A DNA stretch of 64,000 bases. Source: an uncultured Alphaproteobacteria bacterium (lineage in GTDB: Bacteria; Pseudomonadota; Alphaproteobacteria; Puniceispirillales; Marisalimonadaceae). Below, in pieces: positions 20,957 through 30,437 of this stretch. The notes beneath the pieces were generated by a model that was not told where the DNA came from, ran no database searches, and saw only the letters and a program-made list of their open reading frames with translations. The number at the start of each line of letters is the position of its first letter. The first letter of the stretch is position 1. Location: contig CAKZQZ010000121.1 in the NCBI GenBank assembly GCA_937142855.1, positions 21,365 through 85,364 on the forward strand, read 5' to 3'. Both the position numbers and the translations under genes were made by a program.

Positions 20957-21895
20957 TTAATAACCTAACTTTTTGTCAACCATATTAGGAGGTGACTTAC
21001 CTTCATTAATACATTTAATGGCATTAGCGATTTGTTTGGCTGCTGTTTGAGGGTTAGTTTCAGCAGCTACATGAGGCCAAATTCTAATATTTTCTTGCTT
21101 CCAAAATATGTGATTTTGTGGTAAAGGTTCTTGCTTATAAACATCTAAAATTGCATTTGATATATGGCCAGTTTTACAACTTTCTAATAAATCTTCCTCA
21201 ACCACATGATCTCCTCTTCCAGCATTAATAAAGCAAGAATTTTTTTTCATTAATGAAAAAGTTTCTTTATTGAAAATACCGTTAGTTGACTTAGTTAAAG
21301 GTAATAGACAGACATGAATGTTACAACTTTTTAGCATCTTCACAAATCCATCATGGCCATGATTACATAATATGTTTTGAATATTCTTTTTTGTTCTACT
21401 CCACCCTTCTACATTAAAACCTAAATTATAAAGATCTTTTAAAACAACATTCCCTATTTCGCCGATCCCATAAATTGCTATTTTAGGAGATAAAAAATCA
21501 ATTTCTTTTCTAGCTTTGTATATTTTAGATTTTTCTTGTCCGTAGTAGCCATAAATGTCTCTGGTATAACTCAAAATAGAAAGAAGAACCCAATGACTCA
21601 TGGTCTTTGCCATGAAAGGATCAACAATTCTTACAACTGGGATGTTTTCAGGAACTAAGTCATTTTTTAAAATATGGTCAACCCCTTGACCAAGTGAGAT
21701 TAGCCCCTTTAATTTTTTTAAATATTTTATTCTCTCAAGAGGAGCTTTCCATAAAAGAGCCGTTGTTGCTTTTTCTGCTTCCTTAGACAGCAAGGAAACT
21801 AACTTTATACTAGGATCATAAAAATTAAGTCTTTCTTGCCAATCTTGCTGAAGTTCCGATGAGGCATTTTGACTATAAAAAGCAACAATGGTCAT
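20957..21895 (-). CDS. GhrA-like glyoxylate/hydroxypyruvate reductase
   Basis: A D-2-hydroxyacid dehydrogenase of the GhrA subgroup. From the likely ATG at 21895 it has about 312 residues and starts MTIVAFYSQ, as GhrA proteins do. An in-frame upstream extension of 30 residues runs towards the tRNA and looks non-coding. Motifs are the Rossmann AIYGIGEIGNVV, the arginine in NAGRGDHV, the acid in LDVYKQEPLP and His in IWPHVAAETNP. It reduces glyoxylate or hydroxypyruvate with NADPH by family analogy. It is the first gene of the hydroxyacid operon, immediately after tRNA-Ala. The start is uncertain because no strong ribosome-binding site is seen. Confidence 0.88.
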   Translation of the reverse strand: MTIVAFYSQNASSELQQDWQERLNFYDPSIKLVSLLSKEAEKATTALLWKAPLERIKYLKKLKGLISLGQGVDHILKNDLVPENIPVVRIVDPFMAKTMSHWVLLSILSYTRDIYGYYGQEKSKIYKARKEIDFLSPKIAIYGIGEIGNVVLKDLYNLGFNVEGWSRTKKNIQNILCNHGHDGFVKMLKSCNIHVCLLPLTKSTNGIFNKETFSLMKKNSCFINAGRGDHVVEEDLLESCKTGHISNAILDVYKQEPLPQNHIFWKQENIRIWPHVAAETNPQTAAKQIANAIKCINEGKSPPNMVDKKLGY

Positions 21896-22003
21896 TGTAA
21901 ATCCAATCACTCGTTCATTATAATGAACATTAAAAATTAATTTTGTAATAATAGAAGCATGAAAACCTATAAAAAAGAATTTCATGATAAAAAAACAAAT
22001 AAT

Positions 22004-22079
22004 TGGTGGAGCTAAGGGGGCTCGAACCCCTGACCTCTACACTGCCAGTGTAGCGCTCTCCCAGCTGAGCTATAGCCCC
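22004..22079 (-). tRNA. tRNA-Ala (anticodon GGC)
   Basis: The minus strand folds as a 76-base tRNA with encoded CCA. The acceptor arm GGGGCTA pairs with TAGCTCC (one G-T pair). The D-arm contains AGCTGGGAGAGC. The anticodon stem CTACA/TGTAG holds loop CTGGCAG, and the T-arm contains GGTTCGAGCCC. The GGC anticodon reads GCC and GCT alanine codons. It lies between the TIGR02300 gene and the hydroxyacid operon; a T-rich stretch follows its 3' end. Confidence 0.97.
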
Positions 22080-22087
22080 AATATTAA

Positions 22088-22480
22088 TTATTGTTTTGTA
22101 TCCTCAATTTCTTCATTCTCATCTTCGTCATTTAGATCATCATCATCAATAAAAGAAACATTGTCATCAATATCTATTTCTTCAGAATCATCATCTTGAT
22201 CATTCTTACCAATTTCAATTAAAGGATCATCATCACTTACAACCTCATCATCAGATTCAATTTCGATTTCATCGATATCTGAAATATCCTCCGAAATTTT
22301 AGAGGTATCTTCCACTACAGCTTTTGTTGATAAACTTTTGCCTTTGCGGGATCTTAAATATGCATCCGGGTCAAATTCAGCTCCACAAGAAGGACAAATT
22401 ATTGGAGAATTTTTAAAATCATAATACTTTGTTCCACAAGATGGACAAATTCTCTTTTTACCCCATTCCGGTTTTGCCAT
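22088..22480 (-). CDS. TIGR02300 family (FYDLN acid domain) protein
   Basis: About 130 residues from the ATG at 22480, chosen because AAGGAG stands six bases before it and the family starts MAKPEWG. The N-terminus has two zinc-ribbon-like CPSCG motifs (ICPSCGTKYYDF, with the F-Y-D-x-N hallmark, and IICPSCGAEF). The rest is a highly acidic, low-complexity tail. The function is unknown; it is conserved in alphaproteobacteria, usually next to tRNA-Ala and aroA, as here. It is divergent from aroA. Confidence 0.92.
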   Translation of the reverse strand: MAKPEWGKKRICPSCGTKYYDFKNSPIICPSCGAEFDPDAYLRSRKGKSLSTKAVVEDTSKISEDISDIDEIEIESDDEVVSDDDPLIEIGKNDQDDDSEEIDIDDNVSFIDDDDLNDEDENEEIEDTKQ

Positions 22481-22621
22481 ATTTTTCTCCTTAATTAATA
22501 AACCCAATAATGGGATTAGACTTAAAACAAACAATCTGTCAAAAGTTTTTTTAAAATTATGTTAACTTTTTGTAAATAAAATATATATATATTCCTTATT
22601 TAATTATGAGCTGCCTTATAA

Positions 22622-23953
22622 ATGTATTCAATATCATCTGAAAATACTCCAAAATTAAGCGGTGAAATTTTAGTGCCAGGAGATAAATCTATTTCCCACA
22701 GAGCGCTTATCTTAGGCTCAATGGTGAATGGACGAATAGAAATCAAAAATTTATTAGAAAGTGAAGACGTAATAGCTACAGCTAATGCGCTCAAAACTCT
22801 TGGGGTTACAATTAAAAAGTTTAAAAACAAATGGGAAATTTGTGGTCAAGGAATAGGTAGTTTCTCTGGATCCAATTACTTACTTAATATGGGAAATTCT
22901 GGTACTGCAGCCAGGTTGTTAATGGGAGTTGTTGCTGGCTCTGATGTTGAAGCCACTTTTACAGGCGATGAATCATTATCCAAAAGGCCTATGAGAAGGG
23001 TAATTTTACCATTATTAAAGACTGGCGCAATGTTCAAAGAGCCTGATAAAGACACTCTTCCTATTACCTTAAGAGGTAATAAAATACCTTTACCTTTAAC
23101 CTATCAAAGCCCTGTATCGTCTGCTCAAATAAAATCTTGTATTTTACTATCAGGATTATCTTCATTAGGAAAAACAACAGTTATAGAACCATCTTTATCA
23201 CGAGATCATACGGAACGGATGTTAAAGTTTCTAGGAGCTAACGTAGAAACAACTCAGTTGCAGGATATGTCATGGAAGATTTCTGTTCAAGGATTGCCAG
23301 AACTTAAGCCGTTAAACATAAATGTCCCATCTGATCCTTCTAGTGCAGCTTTTCCAATTGTATCAGCTATAATCACTCCAAATAGTAAAATAAAAGTTAA
23401 AAATATTTGTGTTAACAAGTTGCGAATGGGGTTATTTGAAACTCTAGTTGAAATGGGCGCAAATATTGAGGTATCAAATAAACGAGAAATAAATGGAGAA
23501 TTGATTGCTGATATTTCTTCAAGTTCAAGTGATTTAAAAGGTGTTAAGGTTCCAAAATCAAGAGTTCCATCTATGATTGATGAATTCCCTATTCTATCAA
23601 TAGCAGCAGCTAAGGCCTCAGGCAATACAGTAATGGAAGGTGTTGAAGAACTCCGATATAAAGAAACGGATAGGATAAAGGCTATATGTGACGGCTTACA
23701 AAAGTCTGGTGTGGAAACGATTGATGATAAAGATACAATGGTTGTAAAAGGTATGGGGAGCAATAAATTTATAGAAGGAGGTGTGGAAATACATTCAAAA
23801 CTGGATCATAGAATAGCCATGTCATTTTTATCACTTGGTTTAACCTCAAAAAAACCAATAATTGTGAATGATACAGAAACGATAAACTCTTCATTTCCTA
23901 ATTTTTTAGGTGTAATGAATGAATTGGGTGCAAGATTAAAATATGTTAATTAG
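22622..23953 (+). CDS. aroA: 3-phosphoshikimate 1-carboxyvinyltransferase (EPSP synthase)
   Basis: Joins shikimate-3-phosphate and phosphoenolpyruvate in the pathway to chorismate. The 443 residues show the two-lobed EPSP fold, with PGDKSISHRALI near 19-30 (Lys22 binds substrate), the MGNSGTAARLL phosphoenolpyruvate-binding region, the FTGDESLSKRPM loop and LRYKETDRIKA near the C-terminal third. The region follows the classical alphaproteobacterial order aroA-cmk-rpsA-ihfB. The start ATG has no strong ribosome-binding site. Confidence 0.97.
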   Translation: MYSISSENTPKLSGEILVPGDKSISHRALILGSMVNGRIEIKNLLESEDVIATANALKTLGVTIKKFKNKWEICGQGIGSFSGSNYLLNMGNSGTAARLLMGVVAGSDVEATFTGDESLSKRPMRRVILPLLKTGAMFKEPDKDTLPITLRGNKIPLPLTYQSPVSSAQIKSCILLSGLSSLGKTTVIEPSLSRDHTERMLKFLGANVETTQLQDMSWKISVQGLPELKPLNINVPSDPSSAAFPIVSAIITPNSKIKVKNICVNKLRMGLFETLVEMGANIEVSNKREINGELIADISSSSSDLKGVKVPKSRVPSMIDEFPILSIAAAKASGNTVMEGVEELRYKETDRIKAICDGLQKSGVETIDDKDTMVVKGMGSNKFIEGGVEIHSKLDHRIAMSFLSLGLTSKKPIIVNDTETINSSFPNFLGVMNELGARLKYVN

Positions 23954-23973
23954 TAAAAAGTATAATTTTCATT

Positions 23974-24639
23974 ATGATTGAGATTGCCATAGATGGAACA
24001 TCCGCTTCTGGCAAAGGGACCTTAGCCAAAAAATTATCTGAAAAATACTCTATTCCACATTTAGACACTGGATTAATGTATAGAAAGGTAGCTAGCGAGA
24101 TCCTAAAAGATAAAGGGAATAATCTTAAAAATATTTTAGAATTAAGTTGTAAAATAGCCAGAACATTAAATTTTGAAAACTTACAAAACAAAGAGTTAAG
24201 AACTGAAGACACTGCTAAAATTGCTTCTGAAATAGCTGTTTTTCCTTCGTTAAGAGAAATACTTAATCTCAAACAATTAGAGTTTGTTAATAAAAGTAAT
24301 GAACAGTTTGGTGGATGTGTTCTTGATGGAAGAGATATTGGAACAAAAATTCTTCCCAATGCAAGCTTTAAGTTTTTTATTGACGCATCTATTGAAATAC
24401 GGGCTAAAAGAAGGCTATTAGAAAAAAATATAACTTTCTTGCATGAAAATGATGAAAAGTGTATGTTGCAAAACTTAATAAAAAATATGGTTGAAAGAGA
24501 TAACATTGATAAAAGCAGACCTGAAGCCCCTATGGTAGCCGCAAAAGACGCTTATATCATTGATACTACTGCAATTAATGCAGATGAATTATTATCAATA
24601 GCAACTAACATAATCGAAGGAAATTTAACAAAAAACTAA
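23974..24639 (+). CDS. cmk: Cytidylate kinase
   Basis: Phosphorylates CMP and dCMP with ATP. The 221 residues start with the P-loop GTSASGKGT (8-16), followed by HLDTGLMYR, the nucleotide-binding LDGRDIGTKILPNA and the RAKRR lid arginines. It lies 20 bases after aroA and upstream of rpsA, as in most proteobacteria. Its stop lies within the 5' arm of a weak AT-rich hairpin. Confidence 0.96.
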   Translation: MIEIAIDGTSASGKGTLAKKLSEKYSIPHLDTGLMYRKVASEILKDKGNNLKNILELSCKIARTLNFENLQNKELRTEDTAKIASEIAVFPSLREILNLKQLEFVNKSNEQFGGCVLDGRDIGTKILPNASFKFFIDASIEIRAKRRLLEKNITFLHENDEKCMLQNLIKNMVERDNIDKSRPEAPMVAAKDAYIIDTTAINADELLSIATNIIEGNLTKN

Positions 24640-24660
24640 AAAAAATGGGATTTTTTAGTT
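24634..24660 (+). terminator. Possible weak terminator after cmk
   Basis: AACTAAAAAA and TTTTTTAGTT can pair as a 10-bp stem around a seven-base loop, overlapping the cmk stop. The stem is almost all A-U and only a short T-rich stretch follows. It could separate aroA-cmk from rpsA, which has its own candidate promoter just downstream. Confidence 0.35.
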
Positions 24661-24680
24661 TAATTTTAACATATAACCCG

Positions 24681-24708
24681 CTGAAAATTTTTTAAAATTA
24701 ATTATAAT
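24681..24708 (+). promoter_or_regulatory. Candidate rpsA promoter
   Basis: CTGAAA (24681-24686) and TATAAT (24703-24708) are separated by 16 bases, about 80 bases before the rpsA start. The -10 is perfect and the -35 is partial. Predicted initiation falls inside the palindrome at 24711-24724. Confidence 0.5.
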
Positions 24709-24710
24709 TT

Positions 24711-24724
24711 GTAGAAATTTCTAC
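24711..24724. repeat. Perfect 14-bp palindrome in rpsA leader
   Basis: GTAGAAATTTCTAC reads the same on both strands and sits at the expected transcription start of rpsA. A second imperfect inverted repeat, AAGCAAA-T-TTTGCTT, lies in the leader nearer the gene. Either could be a protein-binding site or an RNA element for S1 autocontrol; no function is demonstrated. Confidence 0.5.
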
Positions 24725-24784
24725 TTTTCCATAATTATAAACTAGCGCAAGCAAATTTTGCTTAAAGATACATAGGAGATAATA

Positions 24785-26497
24785 TTGTCACAAGCTGATA
24801 TAACAAACACCCAACCAAAAGAGAGTTTCGCAGAATTATTAGATCAAAGCTTTCAGGAAATGACAAGCATTGAAGGTTCTGTAGTAACAGGAACAGTTCT
24901 ATCTATAGAAAAAGATATGATCTTAATTGATGTTGGGCTTAAGTCAGAGGGACGAGTTCCTATTAGAGAATTTGGAAATGATGAAGATGAAATAAAGATT
25001 AAAGCTGGTGACAATGTTGAAGTGTTTATTGAAAGATTAGAAGATGCTAATGGACAAGCAATTCTTAGCAGAGAGAAAGCTAGAAGAGAAGAATCTTGGG
25101 TTAATTTAGAAAAAGCACTTGAAAAACAACAAAGAGTAAATGGCGTTATATTTGGAAAAGTTAAAGGTGGATTTACAGTTGATCTTGAAGGTGCAACTGC
25201 TTTCCTGCCAGGAAGTCAAGTGGATATTCGACCCATTAAAGATTTAAGTGTGCTAATGGGAACACCTCAACCATTTCAAATATTAAAAATGGATAGAAGG
25301 AGAGGTAACATTGTAGTCTCCAGAAGGGCTGTTTTGGAAGATAGCAGAGCTGAAGCCAGAACTGAACTAGTTGCAAATCTTGAAGAAGGACAAGTCTTAC
25401 AAGGCGTAATTAAAAACATAACAGATTACGGTGCCTTTGTGGATTTAGGTGGTGTTGATGGATTGTTGCATGTAACAGACATATCTTGGAAAAGGATTAA
25501 TCATCCTTCTGAAGCCTTGCAGATAGGTGAGTCAGTACAAGTAAAAGTTATTAAATTTAATGACGAAACACAAAGAATATCTCTAGGTATTAAACAGTTG
25601 ACAGAAGATCCATGGTTAAAGGTATTTGAAAGATTTCCAATAGGATCCAAAATGTCAGGGGTAGTTACTAACATTACTGATTATGGTTCTTTTGTTGAAT
25701 TAGAGGATGGTATAGAGGGTCTTGTTCATGTGTCTGAAATGAGCTGGACCAAGAAAAATGTCCATCCTGGAAAAATTGTCTCTACATCAGAAAAAGTAGA
25801 AGTTATGATTTTAGAAATTGATGTTCAAAAAAGAAGAATATCACTTGGAATTAAGCAATGCATAGACAACCCATGGGAAAAATATAAAACAGAAAATAAA
25901 ATTGGTGATACTATAGAAGGTGAAATTAGGAACATAACTGAATTCGGTTTATTTGTTGCTTTATCAGAAGATATTGATGGATTGGTCCATTTATCCGACA
26001 TAAGTTGGGATGGTAATGGTGATGAACTAATCAAGGATTTCACAAAAGGTACAAGCGTAAAAGCTAAAATTTTAGATATTGATATTGAAAAAGAAAGAAT
26101 ATCACTTGGAATTAAGCAATTAACAGAAGATTTAACTTCAACAGAGTTAGGTAATCTCTCTAAAGGTTCAATTGTTACTTGTACCGTGTCTGTCATTTCA
26201 GATAAAGGTTTGGATGTCAGTGTAGGTGATAACATTAGTGGCTTTATCAAGAGAAATGACTTAGCACGCGAAAGGTCTGACCAAAAGACTGAAAGATTTG
26301 GCGTTGGAGATAAAATAGATGCCATGGTTACAAATATCGATAAAAAATTAAGAAAAGTGTCTCTTTCCATAAAAGCCAAAGAAATTGAAGAAGAAAAGAA
26401 GGTTATGGAAGAATATGGGTCTTCTGATAGTGGTGCAAGCTTAGGTGATATTTTAGGAGCAGCACTTGCAAAAAAAGATGAAGATTCTTCTTCATAA
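24785..26497 (+). CDS. rpsA: 30S ribosomal protein S1
   Basis: S1 binds mRNA and helps load it on the 30S subunit. The 570 residues hold six S1 (OB-fold) repeats; the typical ITDYGAFVDL, ITDYGSFVEL and ITEFGLFVAL strands and the RISLGIKQ ends mark the middle copies. The start is TTG, six bases after AGGAG; no ATG upstream fits. The C-terminus is acidic and serine-rich. It is followed after 14 bases by ihfB. Confidence 0.98.
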   Translation: MSQADITNTQPKESFAELLDQSFQEMTSIEGSVVTGTVLSIEKDMILIDVGLKSEGRVPIREFGNDEDEIKIKAGDNVEVFIERLEDANGQAILSREKARREESWVNLEKALEKQQRVNGVIFGKVKGGFTVDLEGATAFLPGSQVDIRPIKDLSVLMGTPQPFQILKMDRRRGNIVVSRRAVLEDSRAEARTELVANLEEGQVLQGVIKNITDYGAFVDLGGVDGLLHVTDISWKRINHPSEALQIGESVQVKVIKFNDETQRISLGIKQLTEDPWLKVFERFPIGSKMSGVVTNITDYGSFVELEDGIEGLVHVSEMSWTKKNVHPGKIVSTSEKVEVMILEIDVQKRRISLGIKQCIDNPWEKYKTENKIGDTIEGEIRNITEFGLFVALSEDIDGLVHLSDISWDGNGDELIKDFTKGTSVKAKILDIDIEKERISLGIKQLTEDLTSTELGNLSKGSIVTCTVSVISDKGLDVSVGDNISGFIKRNDLARERSDQKTERFGVGDKIDAMVTNIDKKLRKVSLSIKAKEIEEEKKVMEEYGSSDSGASLGDILGAALAKKDEDSSS

Positions 26498-26511
26498 TCT
26501 AGGAGGTACAA

Positions 26512-26799
26512 TTGAATAAGTCAGACCTGATATTAAAAATTTTAGAATCTGAACCAACTCTCTATAAAAAAGATGCTACTAAAATAGTCGATGTTTTTTT
26601 TGATACTATAAGCAAAGCTATCTCTAATGGTGAACGTGTTGAACTACGTGGTTTTGGTGTTTTTGATGTAAAACAAAGACAAGCAAGGATAGCTAGAAAC
26701 CCCAAAAATGGAGAGGCAGTAGCTGTTCCTGCTAAAAAAGTTCCATTTTTTAGGATGGGAAAAAATATGAAAGACCGAATTAATAAAACAAATTCATAA
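26512..26799 (+). CDS. ihfB: Integration host factor subunit beta
   Basis: A DNA-bending protein that works as a heterodimer with IHF-alpha, whose gene is not in the window. The 95 residues show the HU/IHF fold, with GERVELRGFGVF and the ARNPKNGE beta-ribbon arm carrying the intercalating proline. The TTG start follows a perfect AGGAGGT. The rpsA-ihfB pairing distinguishes this from HU. Confidence 0.95.
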   Translation: MNKSDLILKILESEPTLYKKDATKIVDVFFDTISKAISNGERVELRGFGVFDVKQRQARIARNPKNGEAVAVPAKKVPFFRMGKNMKDRINKTNS

Positions 26800-26807
26800 T
26801 TCTTTCT

Positions 26808-27473
26808 ATGTCTAATTTTAAATCTATGACAAATTCGTTTGAAATAAAGATATGTGGAATTAATGATAAAAGCTCAATGGTAGAAGCAGTTAATTCTGAA
26901 GCCGATTATATCGGCTTTGTCTTTTACAATAACTCACCGAGAAACTTAACATTGTCTCTTGCAAAATCCTTAGTTGCTTTTAGAAATAAAAGGTCAAAAA
27001 TAGTTGCTTTGACCGTTAATGCAAAAGATGAATTCATATCTGAAATAAAAGAGAATATATCGCCTGACTACTTTCAGTTGCATGGAGATGAACCCCCTGA
27101 AAGGTGTAAAGACGTTAAATTAAAATTTCAAACTTCAGTCATTAAAGGTTTAGGAATTAAAGATCAAAATGATCTAACAAAAAATACAAAAAGATACGAA
27201 AATATATGCGATATCCTGATATTAGATGCTCCATCTAGTAATTTACCTGGTGGAAACGGAAAAAAATTTGATTGGAATCTTTTAAAAGGTTATAGTTCTA
27301 AAACTAAATGGATGCTTGCTGGCGGATTGAACGTTTATAACGTAAATGATGCGATCAAATATACGAATGCTCCAGCAATAGATGTTTCGTCCGGAGTAGA
27401 AATATCTAAGGGAGTTAAAGACCCAAAATTAATTCGAAATTTTATATTAAAATGTAGAAACTTTAATGGATAG
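26808..27473 (+). CDS. trpF: Phosphoribosylanthranilate isomerase
   Basis: Third step of tryptophan synthesis from anthranilate, an Amadori rearrangement. The 221-residue TIM barrel contains IKICGIND (with the catalytic Cys), IGFVFYNNSPRNL, FQLHGDE, LILDAP with its catalytic Asp, and AGGLNVYNV. An ATG six codons downstream is an alternative start. It begins eight bases after ihfB and is separated from trpB by three bases, giving trpF-trpB-trpA. Confidence 0.96.
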   Translation: MSNFKSMTNSFEIKICGINDKSSMVEAVNSEADYIGFVFYNNSPRNLTLSLAKSLVAFRNKRSKIVALTVNAKDEFISEIKENISPDYFQLHGDEPPERCKDVKLKFQTSVIKGLGIKDQNDLTKNTKRYENICDILILDAPSSNLPGGNGKKFDWNLLKGYSSKTKWMLAGGLNVYNVNDAIKYTNAPAIDVSSGVEISKGVKDPKLIRNFILKCRNFNG

Positions 27474-27476
27474 TTT

Positions 27477-28715
27477 ATGTCAGAAATAAATTTTAATAGT
27501 TTAAAAACAGGCCCTGACGCTAATGGCAAATTTGGTATTCATGGTGGTCGGTTTGTTGCAGAAACTTTAATGCCTCTTATATTGGATGTTGAAAGCTCAT
27601 ACGAAAAAGCTATTAAGGATGATGCATTTATTAATGAATTAGAAAAGTACAGAAGAGATTATATAGGTAGACCTAGCCCATTATATTTAGCAGAAAGGCT
27701 AACTGAGCATTTTGGTGGAGCAAAAATTTATTTAAAAAGAGATGAGTTAAATCATACAGGTGCACACAAAATAAACAATGTCTTAGGTCAAATTTTATTG
27801 GCAAAAAGAATGGGCAAAAATAAAATAATTGCTGAAACAGGTGCTGGCCAACATGGAGTTGCTACGGCTACTGCTTGTGCCCTATTTGGATTTGAGTGTG
27901 AAGTATTTATGGGTGCTTTGGATATAGAAAGACAAAAGCCAAATGTTCAAAGAATGCAATTATTGGGCGCAAAAATCTACCCCGTAACATCTGGAACAGG
28001 AACATTAAAAGACGCTATGAATGATGCGCTAAGATATTGGGTGTCAAATGCAAACACTCACTTCTATATTATTGGTACTGCAGCAGGCCCGCACCCATAC
28101 CCTAAAATGGTTAGAGACTTCCAATCCGTTATAGGCGAAGAAGCCAGAAAACAAATTCTAGAAAAAGAAAATCGTTTACCTAACGCCTTAGTCGCTTGTA
28201 TAGGAGGTGGGTCAAACGCATTAGGATTGTTTCACCCTTTTCTTGATGATAAAGAAGTTGAAATTTTTGGCGTAGAAGCTGCTGGTAAAGGTATAGGAAC
28301 AAAATTACATGCCGCTTCACTATCTGCTGGATCTCCTGGAATTTTACATGGCAATAGAACATATTTACTACAGGATAATGACGGCCAAATTATTGATGCA
28401 CATTCAATTTCTGCTGGCCTTGATTACCCGGGCATTGGACCGGAACATTCTTGGTTGTATGACATAGGAAGAATTAAATATCTTTCAACAACCGACGAAG
28501 AAAGTTTGGCTGCGTTCGAACTTTGTAGTAGGTTAGAAGGAATTATTCCTGCCCTAGAACCTGCTCACGCATTACATATTACAGGCAAACTTGCCGCAGA
28601 CAGAAAAGATCAAATAATAATTATGAATATGTGTGGCAGAGGAGATAAAGATCTTTCCTCAGTTTTACCATTAATTAACGAAAAAAAGTTAAAAAATGAA
28701 CAGAATAAAAAATAA
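27477..28715 (+). CDS. trpB: Tryptophan synthase beta chain
   Basis: A PLP enzyme that condenses indole with serine to form tryptophan. The 412 residues include the Schiff-base Lys98 in HTGAHKINN, the [10 protein letters not shown] loop, the phosphate-binding GGGSNALG and a C-terminal MCGRGDKD. The length is normal. Its 3' end overlaps trpA by 20 bases, favouring balanced synthesis of the alpha2-beta2 complex. Confidence 0.98.
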   Translation: MSEINFNSLKTGPDANGKFGIHGGRFVAETLMPLILDVESSYEKAIKDDAFINELEKYRRDYIGRPSPLYLAERLTEHFGGAKIYLKRDELNHTGAHKINNVLGQILLAKRMGKNKIIAETGAGQHGVATATACALFGFECEVFMGALDIERQKPNVQRMQLLGAKIYPVTSGTGTLKDAMNDALRYWVSNANTHFYIIGTAAGPHPYPKMVRDFQSVIGEEARKQILEKENRLPNALVACIGGGSNALGLFHPFLDDKEVEIFGVEAAGKGIGTKLHAASLSAGSPGILHGNRTYLLQDNDGQIIDAHSISAGLDYPGIGPEHSWLYDIGRIKYLSTTDEESLAAFELCSRLEGIIPALEPAHALHITGKLAADRKDQIIIMNMCGRGDKDLSSVLPLINEKKLKNEQNKK

Positions 28716-29514
28716 ATTTGATCAACTAAAGAATTCAAATAAAAAAGCACTTGGAATTTTTCTAACAGCTGGTGATCCCGATTTTGAAACTTCACTAAAT
28801 ATAATAGAAAAATTGCCTGACAAAGGGGTAGATTTTATAGAAATTGGTATGCCTTTTTCTGATCCCATGGCAGATGGTCCATCTATACAACTATCTAGTC
28901 AAAGAGCTCTAAAATCAGGTATGAATATAAAAAAATGTTTTATGCTTGTAGAAAATTTTAGAAAAAAAAATTCAGATATACCTATTATTCTTATGGGTTA
29001 CTTTAATCCTATTTATATTTTTGGTAAGACTAAATTTATCGATCAATGTAAGAAAAGTGGAGTTGATGGTTTAATAATTGTAGATTTACCTCCAGAAGAA
29101 GATGAAGAGCTATATATAGAAGCTGAAAACAAAAAGCTTAGTTGTATTAGATTAGTGACACCCACAACGCACAATACAAGATTAGCCAAAATTTTATCAA
29201 ACGCTACAGGCTTCATTTATTATGTTTCTATTACTGGTATTACAGGAACCCAATCTCCTGAGACAGGCCATGTATCTAGTAACATTAAAAATGTTAAATC
29301 ATTTAGTGATCTTCCAATTGTAGTCGGTTTTGGAATAAGATCTCCAAATCAAGCTTTATCAATGGCACAAATATCTGATGGTGTTGTCATTGGTTCTGCG
29401 GTCGTTGATTTAATCAAAGAATCCTTGGACGAAAACGGAAACAGCACTGAAATTACAGCCAATTCTTGTTTAGATTTTATTCATGAAGTATCAAAAGAAA
29501 TGAAACATAATTAG
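28696..29514 (+). CDS. trpA: Tryptophan synthase alpha chain
   Basis: Releases indole from indole-3-glycerol phosphate for channelling to TrpB. The 272-residue TIM barrel keeps Glu49 and Asp60 ([14 protein letters not shown]) at exactly the reference positions, and the phosphate-binding [10 protein letters not shown] and GSAVVDLI segments. It overlaps trpB and precedes accD by 42 bases. Confidence 0.98.
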   Translation: MNRIKNKFDQLKNSNKKALGIFLTAGDPDFETSLNIIEKLPDKGVDFIEIGMPFSDPMADGPSIQLSSQRALKSGMNIKKCFMLVENFRKKNSDIPIILMGYFNPIYIFGKTKFIDQCKKSGVDGLIIVDLPPEEDEELYIEAENKKLSCIRLVTPTTHNTRLAKILSNATGFIYYVSITGITGTQSPETGHVSSNIKNVKSFSDLPIVVGFGIRSPNQALSMAQISDGVVIGSAVVDLIKESLDENGNSTEITANSCLDFIHEVSKEMKHN

Positions 29515-29556
29515 GCCTTATTCTTTAATTATTTATGTAAAAGAAGGAATTTTAGA

Positions 29557-30411
29557 TTGAATTGGATCAAAGAAACTGTACTCCCTAAATTCAAAGCATT
29601 TGTAAAGACAAAAGAGCCAGAAAAAGTTTTATGGATAAAATGTAAATCCTGCTCTCAAATGATTTTTCATAAAGAGTTTTATGAAAGCTTCAATGTTTGT
29701 AAAGCTTGTGATTTTCATGACCATTTATCAGCGAAAGAAAGAATAAACTTTATTTTTGATAAAAATTCTGTTGAAGAAGTAATATTACCTAAAGTCAAAT
29801 CAGACCCACTAGATTTTAAAGATAAAAAAAAATATTCAGACAGACTAAAAGAAGCGCAAAATAAAACTAGTTTAGATGATGCTTTAGTTGTTAGTTATGG
29901 ATTGATAAATGGGCAACCAGCAATTTTAGCATGTTTTGATTTTTCCTTTATGGCAGGGTCAATGGGAAGATATGTTGGAGATGGTTTAATTTTAGCTTCT
30001 AAAGAAGCCATTAAAAGAAAATGTTCATTAATAGTAGTACCTTCTTCAGGTGGTGCTAGAATGCAAGAGGGTATTTTTTCTTTAATGCAAATGCCTAGAA
30101 GCACCATTGCCATAAACAATGTTAAAAAAGCTAAGCTACCTTACATTGTATTACTTGCCAACCCAACCACAGGAGGGGTTACAGCTAGCTTTGCAATGCT
30201 TGGAGATGTTCATATTGCTGAACCAGGAGCAATTATTGGCTTTGCTGGTAGACGAGTAATTGAAGAAACTGTCAAAGAGAAACTTCCGGATGATTTCCAA
30301 ACAGCTGAATATTTAAAATCACACGGGATGGTAGATATTGTTATTCCAAGATCTGAACAGAAATTAAAAATATCAAATTTATTAAGGTCTTTAACTCACT
30401 CTAGTAATTAA
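29557..30411 (+). CDS. accD: Acetyl-CoA carboxylase carboxyltransferase subunit beta
   Basis: Transfers the carboxyl group from biotin to acetyl-CoA with AccA, the first step of fatty-acid synthesis. The 284 residues begin with a zinc ribbon (Cys29, 32, 48, 51), followed by the carboxyltransferase domain with FMAGSMG, SSGGARMQEG and NPTTGGVTASFA. The start is TTG after AGAAGGAA. The trpA-accD-folC order is typical of proteobacteria. Confidence 0.97.
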   Translation: MNWIKETVLPKFKAFVKTKEPEKVLWIKCKSCSQMIFHKEFYESFNVCKACDFHDHLSAKERINFIFDKNSVEEVILPKVKSDPLDFKDKKKYSDRLKEAQNKTSLDDALVVSYGLINGQPAILACFDFSFMAGSMGRYVGDGLILASKEAIKRKCSLIVVPSSGGARMQEGIFSLMQMPRSTIAINNVKKAKLPYIVLLANPTTGGVTASFAMLGDVHIAEPGAIIGFAGRRVIEETVKEKLPDDFQTAEYLKSHGMVDIVIPRSEQKLKISNLLRSLTHSSN

Positions 30412-30437
30412 TTTTTAATATTTTTTTTCATAAAGTT

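Noticed and set aside
21896..21985. N-terminal 30-codon extension of the GhrA-like gene
   Set aside because: The sequence does not match the family and lies in the short gap next to tRNA-Ala; the family start is at 21895.
23287..24506. Two long minus-strand open frames opposite aroA and cmk
   Set aside because: Both lie wholly or mainly over intact, conserved genes on the other strand and resemble no protein family.
25825..26511. 228-codon open frame opposite rpsA
   Set aside because: It is antisense to a certain gene, is serine/leucine-rich shadow sequence with no family pattern, and has no ribosome-binding site.
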